Assembly (NCBI GenBank): GCA_963725895.1
Contig: CAVSAJ010000001.1
Coordinates: 248,001-312,000 of the forward strand
DNA from: Bog-473 sp963725895
Lineage (GTDB): Bacteria > Actinomycetota > Acidimicrobiia > Acidimicrobiales > RAAP-2
DNA length: 64,000 nucleotides
Direction of reading: 5' to 3'
Position numbers and translations under genes: made by a program. The notes below the pieces were generated by a model, which was not told where the DNA came from, searched no databases, and was given only the letters and a program-made list of their open reading frames with translations. Each line of letters opens with the position of its first letter. Position 1 is the first letter of the stretch. Below, one piece after another: positions 20,053 through 27,672 of the stretch.

Positions 20053-21362
20053 GCGGGACCGACGGGCTGGGCGGGCCGCCAGGAACAGGGGACGAGGAGG
20101 AAGGGGAGCTTCCCTGGCCACGGCCTGAGGCGGACCCCGGGCCTCGTGGTCAGTGTCAACCTCAACCTCAACCTCAACCTCAACCTGAGCCTCAGTCTGC
20201 ACCTCAGGCTGGACCTCAAGCTGAACGTCAGACTGGTCTTGAACCTGAGCCTGAGGATGACACTGAACGTGGGGCGAAGGACGACGGTGAGGAGGACGGT
20301 GACTCTGGCGATTCCCGGTCCGGCCGGCGAGCCGCACGGGCGGCCGTGCGCCGCCGCCGCCGCCGGGTCCTGGCGGGGATCGGGGGTGCTCTGCTGATCC
20401 TCGTCTTGGCTTTCGTGCTCTGGTACGAGCTCGAATCACACGCGCTCGGTCCCCAGGGGCGACAGGTGGTCGTCACGGTGTCGGAAGGGGAGTCGACCAG
20501 CTCGGTCATCGATTCCCTCAATGCAAAGCACGTGATCGGCAGCTCGTTTGCCTTCCGCGTCTTCGACGTGTTCCACGGCTCACCGACGATCCTGCCGGGC
20601 AGCTACGCGTTGCACCAGAACCAGACCTTTGCCGAAGTGCGAACCATCCTGGCTGCGGGGCCCAACATCTACGTGGTGGACGTTCGACCCGGCTTCACCC
20701 TCTCAGAGGTCGCCGCCCAAGTCGACAGCTTCCCCGGTCATGGTCCCGGCGGGTTCCAGAAGGCCGCGGCAAGCGGCGCGGTGCACTCCGCCTTCTCACC
20801 GCCGGGCTCCAACGATCTCGAGGGCATGCTGGGCACCGGCCAATACCTGGTCCTGCCCGGTGAGAGCGACACAACCATCGTCACCGACATGGTGCAGCGC
20901 TTCGACCGGGACACGCAGGCCGAAGGGCTCACTCCGGCCGCGGCGTCGGCGTTCGGGCTGACGCCGTACCAGCTGATCATCGCCGCCTCCATCGTCGAGA
21001 AGGAGGGCTACATCCCGATCAACATGCCCGATGTGGCGCGGGTCATCTACAACCGCCTGGCGCAGGGCATCCCGCTCCAGATGGATTCGACTGTCCTCTA
21101 TGCCATCGGCCAGGACGGCGGGCCGGTGACGACCAAAGATCTGCAGATCCAGTCGCCCTACAACACGTACCTGAACAACGGCCTCACTCCGACCCCGATC
21201 TGCATGCCGTCCAAGGACGCCATGGATGCGGCGCTCCGCCCTCCTGCCGGCGCCTGGCTCTACTTCGTTCTCGTGCAGCAGAACGGTGTGATGGCCTTCT
21301 CGGACACCTATGCGCAGCAGCTGGCCAACGAGAAGCTCGCACAGTCCCGCGGCCTCCCCTGA
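20049..21362 (+). CDS. mltG: Endolytic murein transglycosylase MltG (YceG-like)
   Basis: Cleaves nascent peptidoglycan strands at the membrane and so limits glycan length. 437 residues. A ~95-residue acidic, disordered cytoplasmic N-terminus with a Pro-Gln run is followed by a basic patch (RRRRRR) and one transmembrane segment (about 107-127). A LysM-like region and the YceG domain (about 260-437) come next. The catalytic Glu is in ASIVEKEGYIP; other conserved motifs are VARVIYNRLAQGIPLQMDST and SPYNTYLNNGLTPTPI. ATG overlaps the ruvX stop. Confidence 0.94.
   Translation: MSGTDGLGGPPGTGDEEEGELPWPRPEADPGPRGQCQPQPQPQPQPEPQSAPQAGPQAERQTGLEPEPEDDTERGAKDDGEEDGDSGDSRSGRRAARAAVRRRRRRVLAGIGGALLILVLAFVLWYELESHALGPQGRQVVVTVSEGESTSSVIDSLNAKHVIGSSFAFRVFDVFHGSPTILPGSYALHQNQTFAEVRTILAAGPNIYVVDVRPGFTLSEVAAQVDSFPGHGPGGFQKAAASGAVHSAFSPPGSNDLEGMLGTGQYLVLPGESDTTIVTDMVQRFDRDTQAEGLTPAAASAFGLTPYQLIIAASIVEKEGYIPINMPDVARVIYNRLAQGIPLQMDSTVLYAIGQDGGPVTTKDLQIQSPYNTYLNNGLTPTPICMPSKDAMDAALRPPAGAWLYFVLVQQNGVMAFSDTYAQQLANEKLAQSRGLP
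20157..20190 (+). repeat. Hexanucleotide CAACCT repeat in mltG
   Basis: A run of CAACCT/CAGCCT-type hexamers encodes alternating Pro-Gln in the disordered N-terminus of MltG. It is a potential slippage site. Confidence 0.7.
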
Positions 21363-21363
21363 C

Positions 21364-22303
21364 ATGACCGAGCCACCACCGCGGACGATGGAAGAGGCCC
21401 GGCAGCTGCTGGGACCGGACGCGACGATTGTCGGGGTGATCGGCAGCCCGGTCGCCCATTCGCTCTCACCAGTGCTGCACAACGCAGCCTTCGACGCACT
21501 CGGCTTGCGTCCACATTGGCAGTCGTTCGCATTCGAAGTGGCGCCTGGAGCTGCGCCGTCGGCGATCGACGAAATGCGACGCTTCGACGTTGCCGGACTG
21601 TCGGTCACCATGCCGCACAAAGCAGCGGTCGCGGCCGCAGTCGACGAGCTGAGCGAGCAGGCGCGCGTCCTCGACGCCGTGAACTGTGTCATCAACGCCG
21701 GCGGCGTGCTCCGGGGAGTCAACACGGACGGAGAGGGATTTGTGGCGTCGCTCGAGCGGGGCGCCCGTTTCGATCCCGCCGGCACGACATGTCTCGTGGT
21801 GGGTGCCGGTGGTGCGGCTCGTGCCGTCGTGTTGGCGCTGGCGGGTAACGGGGCTGTCGGGCGTGGCCGTGCTGAATCGCACGCCGGAGCGGGCGCAGGT
21901 CACCGCGGCGCTGGCCGGCAGCGCCGGCTCGGTGGTTGCGCCCGGCGACTCGGACGGAATCGCGCGTGCGGTCGCGATCGCAGATCTGGTCGTAAATGCC
22001 ACCCCGGTCGGGATGGCCGGGACCGCCGGTGGCGAGGTCGCGGGGCCGGGGGAGTGGCTGGTCCCGCCCGGCCAGCTCCGGCCCGGCCAGGTCGCGGTCG
22101 ATCTGATCTACGCACCGAGGCCGACGGCCTGGCTGGCTGCCGCTGCGGATGCAGGGGCGACCGTGCTCGATGGCCTCGGCATGCTGGTCCATCAGGCAGC
22201 CTTCCAGCTAGCCCTCTGGACTGGGCGGGAACCCCCGGTCGAGGCGATGTGGGAGGCGGCTGAAGCGGCACGCCCCAGGAGTCCTAGAACTAATCCGGCC
22301 TGA
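21364..22303 (+). CDS. aroE: Shikimate dehydrogenase (one frame break)
   Basis: NADPH-dependent reduction of 3-dehydroshikimate in aromatic amino-acid synthesis. ATG 21364 lies 1 nt after the mltG stop. The substrate-binding part has GSPVAHSLSPVLHN, catalytic Lys86 (TMPHK) and Asp122 (GVNTDGEGF). The dinucleotide site is VVGAGGAARAVVLALAGNGA. The frame breaks at about 21857-21859. Dropping one G of GGG joins GAVG to VAVLNRTPERAQ and gives 312 residues, ending with NATPVGM and LVHQAAFQLALWTG. The break is probably a sequence error. Confidence 0.9.
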
Positions 22304-22337
22304 CGCGTGTGGCGTTCGGTCTGGAGCGCCAGGCGGA

Positions 22338-23334
22338 TCAGTGGGTTGGTGCTGAAGGTGCGGCCGGTGGCGCCACGTCGACCGGCCACAACTCCGCCTT
22401 GGCCAGAGCCACGATCGCCTTTTCACGCAACGAGCGCGTCAACGCATCGCGTTGTGAGGGAATCGTGTGCAGCATGACGCGCATGGTGATGGTCGACGAG
22501 TCCGCGGCGAGGAGGCCGACAACGTTGGGAGGCTCGGTGCAGTGCGGGGCGAACTGCGGGTCTGTCGCCACGCGATGGGCTGCTTCTTCGATGACGCGGC
22601 TGACCGTCTCGAGATCCGCGGCCGTCGCCCCCGGCAGCGTCAGGTCGACAACCGCACGGGCCCATCCACGCGAGAGGTTACCGATGAGTCGGATGTCGCC
22701 ATTGGGAATGACGTAGATGGTGCCATCCACTCCGCGGAAGCGTGTCAGCCGCATTGTGACGTCCTCGACTACGCCGGTGATGCCGCCAACGGCGATCGAA
22801 TCGCCGACGTTGTACTGGTCCTCCATGGTCATGAGGACACCGGAGAAGTAGTCCCTGACGATCTGCTGTGCCCCGAACCCCAGTGTGGCCCCGATGATGG
22901 TCGCGCTGGCCAGGAGCGGCGTCAGGTTGATGCCGAGCAAGCCCAACACGATGGCGCCGCCCACGACGAAGACGAAGAAGCGCCAGACGTTGGCGAGCAC
23001 ACCGGACATCGTGGTGACGCGTGCGCCGAGCGCGCTGCGAGCCAGAACGGTTGGTGGCCTGACTCGCCACGCGTTGGAGCACACGCCGGATCACCCGAGC
23101 TCCAAGACGCGCCACGATGAGCGCAATCACGACGATGACGAGGATGCTGAGCGGCCGGATGATCAGGTCGGTGACCGTCGACGCGGTGTCGGGGCTCACG
23201 CCGAGCTTGGTCAAGAGGTGGTAGAGCCACCCACCACCCTGGTCGACCTGGCTGGCGCTGTTGGAGCTCGCTGCCAGGAGCCAGCTCGAGGTGCCCACCA
23301 GGGCGTGGGCCGGCGCCGGGGAGGGAGAGGTCAC
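22338..23334 (-). CDS. Small-conductance mechanosensitive channel, MscS family (one frame break)
   Basis: Membrane channel that releases solutes during osmotic downshock. GTG 23334 on the minus strand. The N-terminal part has two hydrophobic segments and RLGARVIRRVLQRVASQ. A single inserted base around 23035-23045 then shifts the frame. Joined, the protein has 331 residues. The C-terminal part shows the MscS core: a pore helix with ATIIGATLGFGAQQIVRDYFSG, then the beta domain NVGDSIAVGGITGVVEDVTMRLTRFRGVDG. The family assignment is firm. It is divergent from the adjacent rodA-like gene with only 29 bp between the starts. Confidence 0.88.
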
Positions 23335-23363
23335 GGCCGATATTGTGTCCCCGAATCCGCGTT

Positions 23364-24515
23364 ATGACCATATTGGACCGAACACATGTTGCCGCCAGGC
23401 GCAGTGTGCCCCCCTTCGACTACATCCTGGTCATCGCCACGTTGCTGGTCTCTGCCGTCGGCGTCGTCATGGTGTACACAGCGACGCGGGGCACGTTGTT
23501 GGCCCAGGGCGACGACCCCAAGGAGTTCCTCAAGAAGCAGGGCCTCTTTGTGGTGCTGGGCGTCATCACGATGGTCGTCGTCGCGCTGATCGACTATCGG
23601 CGCATAGAGCCGCTGGCCAATGCGCTGTATTGGCTGATCATCCTTTCGCTGCTCGGGGTCTTCGTGGTTGGGAGCAGCGCGCAGGGCGCCGCCCGCTGGT
23701 TCAGTCTCGGGCCGCTGCAGTTGCAGCCGTCCGAGTTCGCGGTCTTGGCCTTGATCCTCGCGGTCGCGACCTATTGCGCGCGCCGCGACGACGTGGGCTT
23801 AGCGTGGGGCGACGTCTTCCGGCTGCTCATCATGGCCGGCATCCCTATCGTGCTCGTGCTGCTCCAGCCCGACCTGGGCACGGCCATGATCATGGTGATC
23901 GTGCTCCTGGTCATGCTCGCGGTTGCAGGCCTGCCGATCCGAATTCTGATCATGCTCCTGATCGGTGTCGTGTTCGTGGCGTTCGTGGCGGTCGAGGCCG
24001 GGCTCTTGCACCACTACCAGATTGCTCGGCTGACGACCTTCTTGAACCCCAACGCCAAGAGCACGAATCCGTACGTGCAAGACGTGATCTACAGCGGGCA
24101 GCAGGCCAAGAACGCGATCGGCTCTGGCGGGCTGTTCGGGTCGGGGATCGGCCACGGCGCCCAGACGAACCTTGGCTACGTTCCCGAACAGCAGACAGAC
24201 TTCATTTTCACCGCGGTCGCTGAGCAGCTTGGGTTCGTAGGGTCCGTGGGCCTGCTGGCGCTCCTCGGGATCATCGCCTGGCGGGTGCTCCACGCCGCAG
24301 TCGTCGCACGCGACATCTTCGGAAGACTGATCTGCGCCGGCCTCTTCGCCTTCATCGCCTTCAGCGTGTTCCAGAACGCCGGGATGACGATGGGCATCAT
24401 GCCTATCACGGGCATCCCATTGCCGTTCGTCAGTTACGGCGGCACCGCGGTGCTGGTGTTTTTCGCCGCGGTGGGACTCGCTCTGAGCGTCGGCGCACGC
24501 CGGCGACACCGGTGA
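23364..24515 (+). CDS. SEDS-family peptidoglycan polymerase, RodA-like
   Basis: Predicted lipid II polymerase of the RodA/FtsW family in the plasma membrane. 383 residues, about ten hydrophobic segments. Conserved blocks are GAARWFSLGPLQLQPSE, LQPDLGTAMIM, AIGSGGLFGSGIGHGAQTNLGYVPEQQTDFIF and PLPFVSYGGTAVL. The loop that normally carries the family's essential Asp before Pro reads NPNAKSTNPYVQD here, so that Asp is not obvious. ATG 23364 is preferred over TTG 23343. The stop overlaps the DUF151 gene (GTGA). No penicillin-binding partner lies nearby. Confidence 0.9.
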   Translation: MTILDRTHVAARRSVPPFDYILVIATLLVSAVGVVMVYTATRGTLLAQGDDPKEFLKKQGLFVVLGVITMVVVALIDYRRIEPLANALYWLIILSLLGVFVVGSSAQGAARWFSLGPLQLQPSEFAVLALILAVATYCARRDDVGLAWGDVFRLLIMAGIPIVLVLLQPDLGTAMIMVIVLLVMLAVAGLPIRILIMLLIGVVFVAFVAVEAGLLHHYQIARLTTFLNPNAKSTNPYVQDVIYSGQQAKNAIGSGGLFGSGIGHGAQTNLGYVPEQQTDFIFTAVAEQLGFVGSVGLLALLGIIAWRVLHAAVVARDIFGRLICAGLFAFIAFSVFQNAGMTMGIMPITGIPLPFVSYGGTAVLVFFAAVGLALSVGARRRHR

Positions 24516-25081
24516 CCGACGTGGCGCCGGGCGTCGCAGACGGGGCGGGTGACGTTGACGAGTCGGACGAGCTGGGGGAGTCGGGCGACCCAACGGTCAC
24601 GCCAGCGCCATCCTCGGTACCAACGCCGAGTCCAGCGCCCGCGGCACCCGCGGCAACCTTCCGCGTCATGGACGTGGACGACGTGTCGCTCGATCTGCCC
24701 TCGCAGTATCCGAGTGTCACGCTGGTCGAGAGCCAGCCTCCGATGCGAGAGCTCGTCTTCCCCGTAGGCCTACCCGAAGGCACCGCGATGGCCCAGGCGG
24801 TGCGGCGCATCGGTGGCCGCCGGCCCATGACCCACGAGCTGTTCATCCAGGTGTTGCAGCAAGCGCACATCGATGTGATCGCAGTGCGGATCGTCGGGCG
24901 TGAAGAAGGGAACCTCCTCGCTGAGCTCGACCTCATGACGCCCGCTGGACGCGAGCGCGCCAACTGCCGTCCGTCCGATGGCATCGTGCTGGCGCTCCGC
25001 ATGCCGGTCCCAGCACCGATCCTGGTCGACGAGCGCCTCCTCGAGCATTCCGGCGACGTCAGCCCCTTCGAAGAAGCATGA
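24512..25081 (+). CDS. DUF151 / bifunctional-nuclease (BFN) domain protein
   Basis: Bacterial member of the DUF151 family, whose plant relatives are nucleases; the bacterial role is unsettled. 189 residues. The first ~50 are acidic and Pro/Ala-rich, probably disordered. The domain follows at about 52-175, with the conserved PVGLPEGTAMAQAVRR, RPMTHELFIQVLQQ and RPSDGIVLALRM. The GTG start overlaps the rodA-like stop, implying coupled translation. A start at ATG 24668 (MDVDDVSLDL) would give just the domain. Confidence 0.85.
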   Translation: MTDVAPGVADGAGDVDESDELGESGDPTVTPAPSSVPTPSPAPAAPAATFRVMDVDDVSLDLPSQYPSVTLVESQPPMRELVFPVGLPEGTAMAQAVRRIGGRRPMTHELFIQVLQQAHIDVIAVRIVGREEGNLLAELDLMTPAGRERANCRPSDGIVLALRMPVPAPILVDERLLEHSGDVSPFEEA

Positions 25082-25143
25082 CCCAGCTCTGCCTCGCGGG
25101 AGCGACGTGAGAGACCCTGAGACCCGAGGAGAAGGACACGACC

Positions 25144-25725
25144 TTGCCTGAACTTCTCGTCGACTTCATCACTTCTCTCGATGGATACGCGGCCGCCGAG
25201 GGCTGGCCGGGCTGGTGGGGACTGGAAGGACCCGAATACCTCAGGTGGTTGGGAGAGCAACCCGAAGGTGAGTACACGATCCTGATGGGTGCTACCACGT
25301 ATCGCCTTATGTCGGGATTCGCCGCCGAGGGAGAGCCCGGCACCGATGCGCTGGCGGGCATGTCGAAGGTCGTCTTTTCGACCACATTGAGCGAGCCCCT
25401 TTCTTGGGCGAACTCGCAGCTCGTGGCGCAAGACCCGGTTGAGGCAGTGCGGGGGATGAAGCGGGGACCCTTCAAGTCGATGCGCACCATCGGCAGCCTC
25501 ACCCTGTGCCGCTCTCTCCTGCAGGCTGGTCTCGTGGATCGCTTCCGCGTGGTTGTCTTCCCCGTCATTACCGGGAGCAGCGGCCGAGAACGGATCTACG
25601 ACGGCTATCCCGACGTCGGTCTCGACATGATCAGCAGTCGAGTGTTCGACGGTCGAATCCAGTTACTCGAGTACGTCCCGACAATTTTGGCTGGACCACC
25701 GGACGACAAGGCGGGGGACGCCTGA
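25144..25725 (+). CDS. Dihydrofolate reductase / RibD C-terminal domain-like protein
   Basis: Member of the RibD_C superfamily of small NADPH-dependent reductases found widely in actinobacteria. Few have an assigned substrate. 193 residues. It opens with LLVDFITSLDGYAA, then has a GEYTILMGATTYRLM motif, SKVVFSTTLSEPLSW, GSLTLCRSLLQAGLVDRF and FPVITGSSGRERIY. Start TTG 25144 follows a GAGGAGAAGG ribosome-binding site at 8-10 nt. It is likely a stand-alone gene. Not a confirmed folate enzyme. Confidence 0.82.
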   Translation: MPELLVDFITSLDGYAAAEGWPGWWGLEGPEYLRWLGEQPEGEYTILMGATTYRLMSGFAAEGEPGTDALAGMSKVVFSTTLSEPLSWANSQLVAQDPVEAVRGMKRGPFKSMRTIGSLTLCRSLLQAGLVDRFRVVVFPVITGSSGRERIYDGYPDVGLDMISSRVFDGRIQLLEYVPTILAGPPDDKAGDA

Positions 25726-25834
25726 GCGCCAGCTCGCGAGGATGTGCAGCGACGCTCTGCCAACGTCAGGTGCTCCTCGCCGTCGATCGCACCTAGGCTC
25801 GCAGCAAGACAACTCTGAGCGGGAGGACGACTCT

Positions 25835-26176
25835 ATGGCCGATGGCGAAAAGCACACCGTCGTCAAGATCAACGCCATCACCGTGCCCGAGGACGCCGGC
25901 GACGAGCTGGCGCGGCGCTTCGCCGCACGTGCGCATGCGGTCGACGACCAGGAGGGTTTCGAGGGCTTCGAGCTGCTGCGGCCGACGGACGACCGGCGGC
26001 AGTGGCTCGTCGTCACCCGCTGGCGTGACGACGAGTCGTTCCAGAAATGGGTGGCTTCACCGGCCTTTGCGCACGGCCACGCGGGCGCCGACAGGCCGTC
26101 GCCGCACGGTGGGCCGGTCTCGGTCGGTTCCGAACTGTGGTCCTACGAAGTGGCGGGAGGCTCGGCCCGGGGCTGA
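25835..26176 (+). CDS. Antibiotic biosynthesis monooxygenase (ABM)-domain protein, possible haem-degrading monooxygenase
   Basis: Small dimeric ferredoxin-like fold protein, 113 residues. It shows the ABM pattern VVKINAITVPEDAGDELARRF, a FEGFELLRPTD strand-turn and WLVVTRWRDDESFQKWVAS, the Trp-rich block typical of MhuD/IsdG-like and Rv3592-like proteins. ATG 25835 has GGGAGG 8-10 nt upstream. A TAGGCT at 25794-25799 may be the -10 box. Haem cleavage is one possibility; substrates in this family vary and are not readable from sequence. Confidence 0.82.
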   Translation: MADGEKHTVVKINAITVPEDAGDELARRFAARAHAVDDQEGFEGFELLRPTDDRRQWLVVTRWRDDESFQKWVASPAFAHGHAGADRPSPHGGPVSVGSELWSYEVAGGSARG

Positions 26177-26252
26177 GGCGAACGCCCGCCTGCCCAGTGG
26201 GCCGACCTGTGTTCCGCGTAAGCGACGCCCAAGCCTCACAACGCACGATCGG

Positions 26253-27611
26253 TCAGCGCGCCGGCACCATTGGCCGTTCGCCGGGCCCGCCGGCCGCCCC
26301 GGCAGCGAGCATCTCGGTTTGCGCCCGTGCACCTTCGTCGGAGATCCGCAGCAGCAACGCGATGAGGATGTAGTTCGCCAGCAGCGACGACCCTCCATAC
26401 GCGACGAAGGGCAGTGTGATGCCAGTGAAGGGCAAGAGCCGGACCACCCCCGCCATGATGAAGAACGCCTGGAAGCCGATGATCAGCGTGAGGCCGGTAG
26501 CCATCAACCGTGAGAAGTCCGAGCGGGCCGTCTGGGCGACCCGGAAGCCCGCACCGACCAGAAGGACATAGGCAAACACGACAGCCACTGCGCCAACGAG
26601 GCCCATTTCGGTCCCGATGGCGGCAAAGATCATGTCGGTCGTCAGGAACGGAATGTTGCCCGCTTGGGTATCGAATCCGAGCCCTGTCCCGCCTACGCCG
26701 CCGGTGCCGAAGCCGAACTCGCCCAGCCGGAGCTGCAAACCTTTCGAATTGAAGTTCGTCGCGGTCTGCCACGGGTCGAGCCACTCGCTCACCCGCGTGT
26801 GCACCTGACCGAAATAACGCGCGGCGATGTAGGCGCCGACGGCGAAGAGCACGAACCCGAAGACGAGGTAGCCGATGCGGCCCGTCGTGACCCATAACAA
26901 CGCGATGAAGAGGGTGAAGAGGAGGGCGGCGAACCCGATGTCGCCTTCGAGTCCAATGACGACCATGGCGGCCCCCCATGCCACCAGGATTGGGACGAGC
27001 GGACGCGGGTCGAGGAAGAGCCGGTTGCCGATCTGGGCCGTCGGGATGGCGAGCATCTCTTTGTTCTCCGCGAAGTACGACGCGAAGAAGATGCAGAGCA
27101 GGATCTTCGAGAACTCGACGGGCTGGAACTCGAACCCGCCCACGTGCACCCACAGCCGAGCCCCGTTGATGGGGCTGAAGAACAAAGGCGCCACCAAGAG
27201 CGCGCCCGCCACGAGCAAGAGGAGGTAGCGATAGCGCTCCAGGTCCCGGGAATAACGGACCGTCAGCAGAGTGATGACGTACAAGCCGAGGCCGATCGCG
27301 ATCCAGCCCGCCTGGCTGCGAGCGTAGGGAGGGTTCCAGCGTGCGATGATCACGTAGCCGATGCCGTTGAGCAGCGCCGCCAGCGGCAGGATGACGGGAT
27401 TGGCATTGGGGACGAGCCAGCGGTTCGCCATGTGGGCCCCGAGCGACAAGGCCAAGACGATGCCGAGGAACGGTCCCAGGTTGGCCGGAACCTTCGATTT
27501 CGTTCCCAGTTCCGCGATGACGTACAGGGCGACGATCAACAGCGAGGTGAAGACGAGCAGCCCTAATTCGGTACGCCGCCTGGGTTTTGGACCGAGGACG
27601 TAACGCGGCAT
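26253..27611 (-). CDS. rodA: SEDS-family protein, actinobacterial RodA type (12 TM)
   Basis: Predicted peptidoglycan polymerase. From ATG 27611 it has 452 residues and about twelve hydrophobic segments. The long N-terminal extension with two or three extra helices (RRRTELGLLVFTSLLIVALY) is the architecture of actinobacterial RodA (Rv0017c-like). Conserved blocks are INGARLWVHVGGFEFQPVEFSKILL, WLDPWQTATNF, TGGVGGTGLGF and GITLPFVAYGGSSLLANY. In most actinobacteria it sits beside pbpA, FHA and PstP/Pkn genes; none is here. It is convergent with the ABM gene and divergent from ppk1, 61 bp apart. A longer start at 27716 would run into the ppk1 promoter and is not preferred. Confidence 0.9.
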   Translation of the reverse strand: MPRYVLGPKPRRRTELGLLVFTSLLIVALYVIAELGTKSKVPANLGPFLGIVLALSLGAHMANRWLVPNANPVILPLAALLNGIGYVIIARWNPPYARSQAGWIAIGLGLYVITLLTVRYSRDLERYRYLLLLVAGALLVAPLFFSPINGARLWVHVGGFEFQPVEFSKILLCIFFASYFAENKEMLAIPTAQIGNRLFLDPRPLVPILVAWGAAMVVIGLEGDIGFAALLFTLFIALLWVTTGRIGYLVFGFVLFAVGAYIAARYFGQVHTRVSEWLDPWQTATNFNSKGLQLRLGEFGFGTGGVGGTGLGFDTQAGNIPFLTTDMIFAAIGTEMGLVGAVAVVFAYVLLVGAGFRVAQTARSDFSRLMATGLTLIIGFQAFFIMAGVVRLLPFTGITLPFVAYGGSSLLANYILIALLLRISDEGARAQTEMLAAGAAGGPGERPMVPAR

Positions 27612-27672
27612 GCGCGCACGACGGGCTGGGGACGGCACCGGGCGAATCGTAGTGGTGGGGGGTAGGATTGCG

